DNA of 64,000 nucleotides from RXOA01 sp964547105. Its GTDB lineage: Bacteria > Bipolaricaulota > Bipolaricaulia > UBA7950 > UBA9294. A model generated the notes under the pieces. The model saw only the letters and a program-made list of their open reading frames with translations. It was not told where the DNA came from and did no database searches. The stretch covers positions 1 through 64,000 of the forward strand of contig CAZJLO010000003.1 in the NCBI GenBank assembly GCA_964547105.1, given 5' to 3'. This document shows, in pieces, positions 7,705 through 15,436 of this stretch (the first letter of the stretch is position 1; each line of letters begins with the position of its first letter). Both the position numbers and the translations under genes were made by a program.

Positions 7705-9414
7705 CTAGGCTGTGGGGAAATCGGAAGCCGAGGACGGATCGGGATCAGACTCAATCGTCTTTGGTTGCACGGCGTTCCCGGCGGAACGCCCATCGGTTGA
7801 TGCCTGCGGCAAACCGACGCGCACGCAGTTTCTCCCCAGGTTCTTTGCTTCATACAGGGCGACATCGGCAACGTGGAACAGATCCGCGCCGGTTCTTCCG
7901 TGCTCCGGATAGGCGGCAACGCCTGCCGACAGGGTCGCAGCGCGAATCGATCCGTTGTAGGCTGCAGCAATCGATTCGAACGCCCGCCGGAGTGAATCAG
8001 CCCAGGCGACAGCCTCGGCCAGCGGTGTGTGTGGCAGGATCACCATAAACTCGTCCCCTCCGTACCGCCCTGCCGATTGCGGCTCGCGCAACGTGCTCTT
8101 GACGAGATTCCCGAGCGCCGTGAGCATCGAATCACCGCAGGCATGCCCGTGGGCATCGTTGACGGTCTTGAATCGATCAATATCCACGACCACAAGCGAC
8201 ACGCACCCCCCCTGCTCCTTGGCTCGTCTCACTTCAACGGGGAGAACATCTTCCAGAAAACGTCGATTGCGAAGTCCCGTCAATGGATCCCTTAGCATCT
8301 GTTCCCGCAGTTCACGCTGCAACTGCTCGTTCTCGACGAGTTTCTGCTGGAGCGCCTCGTTGGATTCGCGTAGCGCAAGTTCGGTCTGATGGCGCTGCGT
8401 GACATCGTGAACCATGATCAGCGCCCCGACAGGAACGCCATCCTTGTTGGCAACGGACGTCAGCTGCGCCGAAGCATGCCAAACCGTGCCGTCCGGCAGC
8501 TGCAAACATGTGTGGCAACATCCCTCGGGTTCACCGGTTGCCACAAGGTCAGTCCAGAAAGGGAGTAGAGCCGCCGCCGGCTGCCCGATCTGCTCCGGAC
8601 CGATCCCGAGTGTACGCGTTGCGGCACAGTTGCAGTCGACAATGTTCTGCCGCGCATCGATGACCACGAACGCATCTTCCATCCGCTCGACCAGCACATC
8701 GCGTGCGATCGGCGCAAGATCGAACACGCGCCACCGCGTGATGCTCCAGAAGAGCAAACATCCGACAAAGAAGAACGCCATCGGGATGATGTTGAGGCCG
8801 TTGAAGACGGCGGGGAGGAAAGCATACAGAATACTTGCAGCCCAGGGGATGGGAATGGTGATCAGGATTGCGATCGCCTGTCGGCGTGGCAGCACGGAGG
8901 GGCGAAGCGCGGTGTACAGAAGAAGCAGTGTCGCTGCCGCGATGTACAGATAGATCCCGCCGAGAATGGCATAGAAACCGGCGCCGTGTTCGTAGATCAG
9001 AAGATGATTCTCGGCGGATGCAGGCAAGAACCCCGTCCAAACCAAGCCATGCCATCCGTTGGTCGCCACAAGGGCGGTATTCAGCACGGGCACGACCCAC
9101 AGAAGAGCCTTCCTGTTGCCGGTGAGCCACGCACCGTTGCCCGCATGCACCACGGCGAATTGCAGCAGAAGAGCCATGGTCGCGCCGGACCCTACATACT
9201 CCAACGTGGAGAACAGCAGCTTGAGACGAAACGGGATCACGGCAGCTTCCAGTCCGGCGGCAAGCGACCAACCGGCAATGGCGATCATCAGAGCGCACAG
9301 CGTCGTCATGCCGGAGATGCTCTTCTTGGATCCGATCAGGTGTGCAACAACAAGCGAGATGATCGCTGTGGCGAGCAGAGCCAAGCATTCGACGGTCAAT
9401 TCAATGCCACTCAC
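7705..9414 (-). CDS. Diguanylate cyclase: 7TM sensor, PAS, GGDEF
   Basis: The 569-residue protein has an N-terminal region of about seven transmembrane helices (residues 1-228) of the 7TM histidine-kinase sensor type, a PAS domain (about 240-342, VLVERMEDAFVVIDARQNIVDCN), a short coiled coil (345-372) and a GGDEF domain. The active-site motif GGDEF is at 452-456, with DIDRFKTVND upstream, so c-di-GMP synthesis is expected. The allosteric I-site RxxD is not intact: the place of its Asp is Gln in LREPQSAGRYGGDEF. Feedback inhibition by product is therefore probably absent. The GTG start at 9414 directly follows the stop of the 68-residue frame upstream, so the genes are translationally coupled. 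Confidence 0.92.
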   Translation of the reverse strand: MSGIELTVECLALLATAIISLVVAHLIGSKKSISGMTTLCALMIAIAGWSLAAGLEAAVIPFRLKLLFSTLEYVGSGATMALLLQFAVVHAGNGAWLTGNRKALLWVVPVLNTALVATNGWHGLVWTGFLPASAENHLLIYEHGAGFYAILGGIYLYIAAATLLLLYTALRPSVLPRRQAIAILITIPIPWAASILYAFLPAVFNGLNIIPMAFFFVGCLLFWSITRWRVFDLAPIARDVLVERMEDAFVVIDARQNIVDCNCAATRTLGIGPEQIGQPAAALLPFWTDLVATGEPEGCCHTCLQLPDGTVWHASAQLTSVANKDGVPVGALIMVHDVTQRHQTELALRESNEALQQKLVENEQLQRELREQMLRDPLTGLRNRRFLEDVLPVEVRRAKEQGGCVSLVVVDIDRFKTVNDAHGHACGDSMLTALGNLVKSTLREPQSAGRYGGDEFMVILPHTPLAEAVAWADSLRRAFESIAAAYNGSIRAATLSAGVAAYPEHGRTGADLFHVADVALYEAKNLGRNCVRVGLPQASTDGRSAGNAVQPKTIESDPDPSSASDFPTA

Positions 9415-9621
9415 TCATTCATTCCTTTTCGGGGTTGTCCAAGCACCACGCTTATCGCCATCTTGTACATCACCGCGGCCCGGCTTTCGCTCCCATCGGT
9501 CCACTTCCATAAGGACAATGTCGATGCGAGGATCGACATCGGCCCCGCTTCCCGGAGCTGGATCGGCAATCCGGAATTCGTCCATGGATGAGAGCCCGCC
9601 GTGTGACTGCAACAGCCTCAC
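9415..9621 (-). CDS. Small hypothetical protein coupled between DUF6504-like gene and diguanylate cyclase
   Basis: A 68-codon frame starts at a GTG that overlaps the TGA of the upstream DUF6504-like gene as GTGA, and ends with a TGA immediately before the GTG of the cyclase. This double coupling is the main reason to think it is translated. The product is charged and has no membrane segment. An internal ATG (MDEFRIADPAPGSG) could be an alternative start but has no ribosome binding site. No family was recognised, and chance coupling cannot be excluded. Confidence 0.35.
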   Translation of the reverse strand: MRLLQSHGGLSSMDEFRIADPAPGSGADVDPRIDIVLMEVDRWERKPGRGDVQDGDKRGAWTTPKRNE

Positions 9622-9974
9622 CTAGGAAGTTCCCGAAACAACACCCACCCGCCTTTCCGACCACCAATCCGCGGGGATCGATCGTAGTACAACTCGAACA
9701 CGCGCCCTCCGCGATCCGTCGCAATGCGGAACAGATCTCTGCCCACGCCCCACGATCCCCGCCTGGCCGCTGTTCGAAGATGTTCCGGCCTCATGTTGTG
9801 GGCCATTCGTCCGCGGCGCCTGTAGTCATGGCGCTCGCTCAGGAGCGCCGTGATCCGGTAGGTCTGGCCTCTCCACACAAATCCATCTGGACACCCCGGC
9901 CGCTTCTGGTGGAGCGGCGGCCGGTCGAACAGCGCCTCGATCCTCTCATCGATGAACATCGTTTCCCTTTCCAT
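9618..9974 (-). CDS. DUF6504-like small protein
   Basis: The product (118 residues from ATG 9974; a second ATG at 9959 has its own GAAAGGG) contains the DUF6504-like core: a WRGQTYRI strand in the first half, a long basic helix, then FRIATDRGGRVFELYYDR and a final WVLFRE strand. Family members are small beta-rich proteins of unknown function, some found near Y-family polymerase genes. A second, shorter relative lies directly in front of dinB at 28948 in this window. Here the gene leads a unit with a 68-residue frame and the diguanylate cyclase. Confidence 0.6.
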   Translation of the reverse strand: MERETMFIDERIEALFDRPPLHQKRPGCPDGFVWRGQTYRITALLSERHDYRRRGRMAHNMRPEHLRTAARRGSWGVGRDLFRIATDRGGRVFELYYDRSPRIGGRKGGWVLFRELPR

Positions 9975-10260
9975 GGCCGGCCTTTCGCGCGCTGTCGCCT
10001 GCCTAACCCGCCAATCCCTGTCCGTTGCAGGACGTGTCCCTCGATCACGCAAACCCTGCGATGCTCCGATCCTACCCGAACGAGACGATCGCCGATGAGC
10101 AGGCAGTGCACCGGGAATTCTCCGTTGCCTGTTTCAGTCAAGCTTGGGATCTACTTGATGCTTCGAATCGTACCGCACAGCCGAATGAAGCAATGCTCAA
10201 GCTAGGTCCGACATCGACCTGACACTGGCCGAAACGCTCGAATTGCAGAGCGGAGAACCT
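9975..10260. other. Non-coding stretch
   Basis: About 290 bp separate the DUF6504-like gene start from the end of the decayed permease. No gene with a ribosome binding site, hairpin with a U tract, or repeat was recognised on either strand. Confidence 0.35.
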
Positions 10261-11011
10261 CTACGCCGGGATCTGATAGACGTCCAGGATCCACTCGGAG
10301 CTGCGGCGCACCAAGGAAGCACGACACGATGCAGCGATGTGCGCCAGGAGAGTTCGAGACAGGACATCGGCGTCTTTGATCTCGCCTGCGCTGATCAAGC
10401 CGTTGCACACGCTGGGGCGGCTGTCTGCAACCGGTCCGCTGCAATCCAAGCCGTGGAATTGGCAAGCGAATCCCTCGAGCAAGTCGAGAATATGGACTCG
10501 CAGTCGATGCTGAGGCAGGATCTCGAGACCCTGCAAAACAAGCGGAGCCTGTAAGCGCCGATGAACGCCCCGGCGCACAACCCGGTAAAAGCAACCGCAG
10601 GAACGGCGCCTGACAACGCTTTCCCGGTCCGTCGTGTCCACGTTCGCGCGGACGCTGCAAGCGGCGGGTCCAGCGTCCGCATGATCTTCTCCTTGACGGT
10701 GCGTCGGGACGAAGACGCATTCGCGATCATCACCGGGGCAATGAGCACGAAGCAGTTGAACCGGCAGACCAGAAACAGGCGAAGCACGTCCGCCGCGGAC
10801 CATGAAGCAGCCGCAGCTTCTTCGCTGTGGACCAGAGTTGTGATTGCATCCGCGGCCGGAATGAATCGGGTGACCCGTCAGATGATTAGAAGTGTCTGCC
10901 CCACAATCAGAAGCGGAAACAACACCAAGACAAGAGACTGGCGAAGCCTGAGTTCATCGGGCTCCATTCCTTGGCAAGCCCGTTTCGGATTCTTCGCAGG
11001 CTCGCGTTCAC
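10261..11011 (-). pseudogene. Decayed ABC-2 type transporter permease
   Basis: Three minus-strand frames joined in order resemble one ABC-2 permease of about 250 residues. A GTG at 11011 opens VNASLRRIRNGLAKEW, like the permease N-terminal helix. The frame then shifts (near 10975) to LRLRQSLVLVLFPLLIVGQT, the first membrane helix, meets an in-frame TGA at 10878-10880, and continues to FVLIAPVMIANASSSRRTVK and RTLDPPLAASARTW, the conserved cytoplasmic loop that usually reads EKERRTLEPLLATP. After VAFTGLCAGAFIGAYRL a second shift near 10545 restores PLVLQGLEILPQ. The start overlaps, as GTGA, the stop of an upstream frame ending HDEEWL, perhaps the rest of the operon. At least three lesions make this a pseudogene unless the assembly is wrong. 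Confidence 0.6.
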
Positions 11012-11308
11012 AGCCACTCCTCGTCGTGAGCGAGATCCGGAGGCACATCCTTCAGCACAGCAAAGCGCTCGACCAGCTCGAGACTTTCGCCTCCAGCAGG
11101 GAGGATGTCGGCGGCCTTGTGGGTTCGCGTCCTGGGACGCGCTCCTACACCCTGCCGGTGCTTGGCTCACGCATCCCACTGGAGCGGACATGGCCGGCTG
11201 TGGAGCGGCTTCGGCCGGCTGCCCGATTCTCTCAGGTGCCGCATCCCTATTGTCGAGGGCGAATCCGAATCGTACACTCGGAGGACACGATCAGGAGGAA
11301 GATCCGTC

Positions 11309-12415
11309 ATGCGTCTCTTCTATAGTCACAGTTTCTCGGCACCACTTGCCGCGAAGGTACGCGCCTTCCGCGTCCTCCTTGAGACAGCCGTTTGCGAGCT
11401 TGCCCGCGAGATGCAGCAGAAAGGGGCACCGGGCATGCTGCAGTTCGACATCATCGAAGGGGACAAGGCCGAGTTCGGGGACCCCGCCAGCGCCCTGTTC
11501 CCCCGCATCGAACGATGCGATGTCTTCTTCTCTCTGCTCCTGGACGAGGCGGCGGCCGAGCCTGGATCATCCCATGTCTCGCCGTCCTGTCTCCAGGAGC
11601 TTGTCGTCGCGCACCAGGCAAGCAAGCCAACGCTCGCCTGGGTGGAGAAGGGATGCTCCAGCTGTCTCGGTTTCGGAAGGAGCCTGACAACCTACCGCGA
11701 ATTCACCGTCGATGACCTGTTGTTCGACGAAGGCACGCAGGCAATCCGCGAGAACATCAAGCAACGACTTGTCGAAGCATTCCTCGCCTCCGAGCCCGAG
11801 ACAACGCAGTACCTCTACTGCAACACGTTCTCCGAGGCATCGCCGGACACCGTGGACAGCTTCCTTTGGCGCCGAGGCTCCTGGGAGCACAGCGCGGATG
11901 GCGACGACCTCTGGAGAAGCGAGCAACAGCCGCGCCCGGGTGGACAACGAGTCCTGACATTCGGAGGGGAAAGCGGGAATGGATGCTTGGCAATCGCCGC
12001 AACAGCGATGACGTGGAACTGGAATGACCAACAGGGAAAGAGCATCACCACCCTGGGGGCGATCAATCCGTCCTTGCTGGTTTCGAATCAGGCTCTGGTC
12101 GTCGAACTCCGATGCCGAACCAGCGGGACAGCCCTCCTGCGACCGCTGTTGCAGGGGGCCATCACCGATCCTCGATCCGCTCGGCTCAAGGGAACACCCG
12201 CTCAATCCCTGATCGCCGACTCCCAAGAATCCAACTGGAACTGGAAGTCAGTCGGAGAGCACGAAGGATGGACATCAAGGCAATTCCACGCCAGGATCGA
12301 TTTGCCGCCCGCACACCAAGTTGAGGGGGAAGCGAAGTTCTACCTGGCGGTGGAAACCGGTGAGGACATCTTGTTCATCGATCACGTCGTCCTGGGACTT
12401 GTCCGCGGTGGCTGA
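11309..12415 (+). CDS. TIR-like domain protein with unclassified C-terminal beta-sandwich-like domain
   Basis: The 368-residue protein starts at ATG 11309 after AGGAGGA at 11293-11299. The upstream in-frame extension to 11105 is not protein-like. Residues 1-130 look like a TIR or related NAD-hydrolase/flavodoxin-like fold: MRLFYSHSFS at the first strand, RIERCDVFFSLLLDE in the middle, then SPSCLQELVVAHQA with Glu97 placed like the TIR catalytic glutamate, and KPTLAWVEKG. Residues 168-368 are rich in beta-strand patterns and Trp (FLWRRGSWEHS, GGQRVLTFGG, MTWNWND, SNWNWKSVGEHEGW, DILFIDHVVLGLV), like a carbohydrate-binding jelly roll. No signal peptide is present, so it is cytoplasmic. A role in defence or signalling is inference. 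Confidence 0.55.
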   Translation: MRLFYSHSFSAPLAAKVRAFRVLLETAVCELAREMQQKGAPGMLQFDIIEGDKAEFGDPASALFPRIERCDVFFSLLLDEAAAEPGSSHVSPSCLQELVVAHQASKPTLAWVEKGCSSCLGFGRSLTTYREFTVDDLLFDEGTQAIRENIKQRLVEAFLASEPETTQYLYCNTFSEASPDTVDSFLWRRGSWEHSADGDDLWRSEQQPRPGGQRVLTFGGESGNGCLAIAATAMTWNWNDQQGKSITTLGAINPSLLVSNQALVVELRCRTSGTALLRPLLQGAITDPRSARLKGTPAQSLIADSQESNWNWKSVGEHEGWTSRQFHARIDLPPAHQVEGEAKFYLAVETGEDILFIDHVVLGLVRGG

Positions 12416-12428
12416 CATCATCCAAAAA

Positions 12429-12451
12429 CCTGCAGCGAGATCCGCTGCAGG
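12429..12451 (+). terminator. Hairpin after the TIR-like gene
   Basis: A perfect 9-bp stem (CCTGCAGCG / CGCTGCAGG) with a 5-nt loop starts 13 nt after the TIR-like stop. Five A residues precede it and a T-containing tract follows, so it could stop transcription in either direction. Confidence 0.6.
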
Positions 12452-12701
12452 TCTTGGCTCCTTGTCTGCTGGCGGGAGCCAGTCCACCGGCAGCGGACAT
12501 CGATGATCCGGCTGGCAAACCCGTGGCGTCGTGCGATAAGCTTCCCTTGAAGAACACGGATCCTCGCTGACCCGGACTCGCAACAACCATCGGGGTGTGC
12601 CAGAACACAGAGTATCGCATGGTCAATGACGATCGTAGAAAGAGACACAAGCGTGTTCTTCTGCTACGGATACGGAGATGTCGCAACACCGAGGAGGCAT
12701 C

Positions 12702-13142
12702 ATGAGCAGGGCGGGAAGAATTGCGTTGAGTGGAATCGGAATGATCGTTGTTGCCGTTGTCGTCATCGTTCTGCTGCCGGCACCCGACCCGCTGGCGGAT
12801 GCGGACACCATCTTCATTCGGTTCGCCGGTGCGGAGGATCCCGGCAACACCGAGCCGGCCGAGCAGGGCCTGGGAATTGTCCTCGGAGAGAAGAACCTGA
12901 CCATCGTTTCCGATCCCGCGGCAGCGGACGTGCTCCTCGAGGTTCAAGACGTGCGCGTCAATCTCGGAGATATCGAATTTGCGTTGTCTGAAGGCCGTCT
13001 CGAGGGACGGCTCGCTGCAGAATGCCTCGTGACCGATATGATCTCGGGGAGGAAATACACGATGGACCTGTCGGTCCGGTTCGATTCTCAGGGCGTCGCG
13101 GCGGAGCTTGTGGCGCGGAAGTTCTGGATGTTCTGGAAGTAG
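12702..13142 (+). CDS. Small membrane-anchored protein of unknown function
   Basis: ATG at 12702 has GGAGG 5-6 nt upstream; the frame opens earlier at 12678 without a ribosome binding site. The 146-residue product has one N-terminal membrane helix (ALSGIGMIVVAVVVIVLLPA) and then an extracytoplasmic domain of about 110 residues with alternating strands (TIFIRFAGAED, GIVLGEKNLTIVSD, DVLLEVQDVRVNLGDIEFAL, MDLSVRFDSQGVAAELVARK). There are no lipobox, catalytic motif or known family features. It is the only + gene between the TIR-like gene and the convergent hcp gene. Confidence 0.65.
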   Translation: MSRAGRIALSGIGMIVVAVVVIVLLPAPDPLADADTIFIRFAGAEDPGNTEPAEQGLGIVLGEKNLTIVSDPAAADVLLEVQDVRVNLGDIEFALSEGRLEGRLAAECLVTDMISGRKYTMDLSVRFDSQGVAAELVARKFWMFWK

Positions 13143-13157
13143 ACTCTGGCAAGAGAC

Positions 13158-13195
13158 CGGGAAGCGATCGCGATCATCGTTGACGCCACTTCCCG
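13158..13195. terminator. Weak inverted repeat between convergent genes
   Basis: CGGGAAG at 13158-13164 pairs with CTTCCCG at 13189-13195 across a 24-nt loop that itself contains CGATCG-type partial palindromes. It lies between the convergent ends of the small membrane protein and hcp. A role as a bidirectional terminator is plausible but there is no U tract. Confidence 0.3.
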
Positions 13196-13209
13196 ATCTC
13201 GATTGCCCG

Positions 13210-14862
13210 CTATGCCTCGCCGAGAAGCGTCCGCAGATCGTTCTCCGGTGAGGTGATCGGCGTCAATTCGAAGTTGTCCACCAAGATGTCGAGCACCGCC
13301 GGAGTGATGAATGCCGGAAGACTTGGACCAATCCGAATTCCGCGGATCCCAAGGTGAAGGAGGCTCAGGAGAATCACCACCGCCTTCTGTTCGTACCATG
13401 AAAGCACGAACGACAACGGAAGCGAGTTCACGTCCGTCTCGAACGCACCGGCCAGTGTCTGGGCAATGCGTACCGCCGAGTGCGCGTCGTTGCACTGCCC
13501 TATATCCAGAAGCCGGGGAATCCCGCCGATCGTCCCGAAGTCAAGCTTGTTGAATCGGTACTTCCCACAGGCAAGCGTCAGAATGACACAGTCATCGGGA
13601 ACCGCCTGCGCAAACTCCGTGTAATAGTTGCGTCCCGTTTTGGCGCCATCACACCCACCCACCAAGAAGAAGTGGCGGATCGCCCCACTCTTGACGGCAC
13701 GGATCACGTCGTCCGCAACGCCAAGAACCGCGTTGTGCGCAAACCCGACTTTGATCGTCCGATCCGGTCCATCCTCGCTGAATCCATCGGCATCAAGGGC
13801 TGCCTGGATGACCGGGGAGAAGTCTTGATCGGCAATGTGGGTGACGCCGGGCCACGCAACGAGTCCCGACGTGAAGATCCGGCCCGAGTAGATGGACGTC
13901 GGCTTCTGAATGCAGTTGGTGGTCATCAGGATCGAGCCTGGAAACGCCGCAAACTCCTTCTGCTGATCCTGCCACGCGCCCCCGTAGTTCCCGGCCAAGT
14001 GCGGATACCGGTTCAATCCCGGATACCCGTGCGCAGGAAGCATCTCCCCGTGCGTATACACTCGGATCCCCGTGCCCTCTGTTTGCTTCAGGAGCTCATC
14101 GAGATCCTTCAGATCGTGCCCCGACACGAGAATCGCCTTGCCGGCAACGGGTTCGATCCGGACATCCGTCGGGACCGGATCTCCGTATGCTCCTGTGTTT
14201 GCTTCGTCCAGAAGCTCCATCACCCGAAGGTTGACCTCGCCGCAACGCAGGCACATCGGAAGCAAGCGGTCGATGTCGTCCGGATCTTCGGCAAGAAACG
14301 CAAGAGCTTCTCGGAAGAACGCCCAAACCGCCGGATCCTCATGGCCGAGGATCATCGCGTGATCCACGTACGCTGCCGACCCCTTGAGTCCATAAAGCAA
14401 GAGCTCCTGCAAGCCGACGGCATCCTTGCCCAGCGCGGCTTGGCGGCGGTCGATCGCCAGTGCGTATCCCTGGGCAAGCAGCCCATCCGAATCCGGCGCC
14501 GGTTCCCAGGTCGCCACCGGAGGCATCGCTTCGAGTTGGTCACCCTTCGTCTCAGCCAGCCGCGCAATCAGTCGATCGCGAATCGACACACCACGGCGCA
14601 CAATCTCCTCCAATCGGGCCGGATCGAAGTTCACGTTGGTGATCGTTGTGAATAGCCCCTCGGTGATGAATCGATCCGCATCACGCAACACTTCATGGGC
14701 GCCCGATGGCCGAAAGCGGTCCGCCACAACCGCGACCCCCTTGCAGACATGGATCAGTAGATCCTGGAGCGCTGCCGTCCTCGGATCCTTCCCACATACG
14801 CCGAAGTCCGTGCACCCCGACCCGTCCTTGGTTTGCTCGCACTGATAACAGAACATGCTCAT
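13210..14862 (-). CDS. hcp: Hydroxylamine reductase (hybrid-cluster protein), class I
   Basis: The 550-residue protein matches hybrid-cluster protein, which reduces hydroxylamine or nitric oxide and protects anaerobes from nitrosative stress. The N-terminal cluster motif is C-x2-C-x8-C-x5-C (Cys5, 8, 17, 23), the class I pattern binding a [4Fe-4S] cluster. The Fe-S-O cluster ligands are present in the expected order: HGEMLPAHGYPGL, MTTNCIQKP, VGGCDGAKTGR, LACGKYRFNK, IGQCNDAHSA and WYEQKAV. The full class I/II length includes both helical bundles. Its start lies 12 nt after the stop of the rrf2 gene, so the two form an operon read from the operator at 15298-15323. Confidence 0.97.
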   Translation of the reverse strand: MSMFCYQCEQTKDGSGCTDFGVCGKDPRTAALQDLLIHVCKGVAVVADRFRPSGAHEVLRDADRFITEGLFTTITNVNFDPARLEEIVRRGVSIRDRLIARLAETKGDQLEAMPPVATWEPAPDSDGLLAQGYALAIDRRQAALGKDAVGLQELLLYGLKGSAAYVDHAMILGHEDPAVWAFFREALAFLAEDPDDIDRLLPMCLRCGEVNLRVMELLDEANTGAYGDPVPTDVRIEPVAGKAILVSGHDLKDLDELLKQTEGTGIRVYTHGEMLPAHGYPGLNRYPHLAGNYGGAWQDQQKEFAAFPGSILMTTNCIQKPTSIYSGRIFTSGLVAWPGVTHIADQDFSPVIQAALDADGFSEDGPDRTIKVGFAHNAVLGVADDVIRAVKSGAIRHFFLVGGCDGAKTGRNYYTEFAQAVPDDCVILTLACGKYRFNKLDFGTIGGIPRLLDIGQCNDAHSAVRIAQTLAGAFETDVNSLPLSFVLSWYEQKAVVILLSLLHLGIRGIRIGPSLPAFITPAVLDILVDNFELTPITSPENDLRTLLGEA

Positions 14863-14874
14863 CGCGTTCCTCCC

Positions 14875-15285
14875 CTAGGTCTCCTGTTCCGCCAGCTTCT
14901 TGATCGATGTCTCCCGCAGATACTCCCGCAGATCCCGACGTGCCTTCTCCACAGCCTGGCCCATGATGCAACGGCTCTTCCCACAAACCGGAGCCGTGAA
15001 CAGGCACCCATCGATCCGGGGGGCGCCCTCCAATGCCATGTAGATCTCTTCCAGAGTGATCTTCTCCGCTTCTCGTGCCAAGGCGTATCCACCGCGAGGG
15101 CCGCGCGTAGCCGTAAGCAATCCAGCGCGAACGAGCCTCTGCAGGACTTTGGAGAGATGAGCGGCTGACGCCGACAGCGATTCGGCGATCTCCGCTGTGG
15201 TCACTGGGCGGTTCCGGATCGCAATCCAGACCACAGCATGAAGAGCAAGTGCCGTTCCTTCCATCATCTTTAGAGGATCCGACAT
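14875..15285 (-). CDS. Rrf2-family (NsrR-like) iron-sulfur transcriptional regulator
   Basis: The 136-residue protein has the Rrf2 winged helix: ALHAVVWIA, VTTAEIAESLSASAAHLSKVLQRLVRAGLL as the recognition region, then the RGPRGGYAL wing. Three cysteines (94, 101, 106; C-x6-C-x4-C) in the dimer-helix region are the usual cluster ligands of NsrR/IscR-type sensors. The ATG at 15285 is preferred over the TTG at 15291 because AAGGAG ends 7 nt before it. It precedes hcp by 12 nt and has a perfect palindrome at its own promoter, so autoregulation together with hcp in response to NO or redox stress is the simplest reading. Confidence 0.9.
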   Translation of the reverse strand: MSDPLKMMEGTALALHAVVWIAIRNRPVTTAEIAESLSASAAHLSKVLQRLVRAGLLTATRGPRGGYALAREAEKITLEEIYMALEGAPRIDGCLFTAPVCGKSRCIMGQAVEKARRDLREYLRETSIKKLAEQET

Positions 15286-15297
15286 ATCCAAACTCCT

Positions 15298-15323
15298 TAT
15301 TATGGTATTTTACTACCATAATA
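15298..15323 (-). promoter_or_regulatory. Palindromic operator of the rrf2-hcp operon
   Basis: A perfect inverted repeat with 10-bp arms (TATTATGGTA / TACCATAATA) and a 6-bp AT-only-plus-C spacer ends just before the AAGGAG of rrf2. It is markedly AT-rich against a 60% GC background. The arms also contain possible -10 elements (TACCAT, TATTAT) for either strand, so a bound Rrf2 dimer would block the rrf2-hcp promoter and perhaps the divergent flavoprotein gene, whose start is 114 bp away. Confidence 0.8.
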
Positions 15324-15436
15324 CTTCTATATGGCCCATCCGTCCAAGCTCACCCCGTGTCTCAGTCGCTGATTGACGAGCAAGCGATCGTTCGTATGAT
15401 GAAAGCGGAGTGTTTCCTTCCATCGAGGGAGGTGAC

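Noticed and set aside
10243..11325. Plus-strand open frames opposite the permease pseudogene.
   Set aside because: They are explained as shadows; their sequence is low complexity and they have no ribosome binding site, while the minus strand gives recognisable permease motifs.
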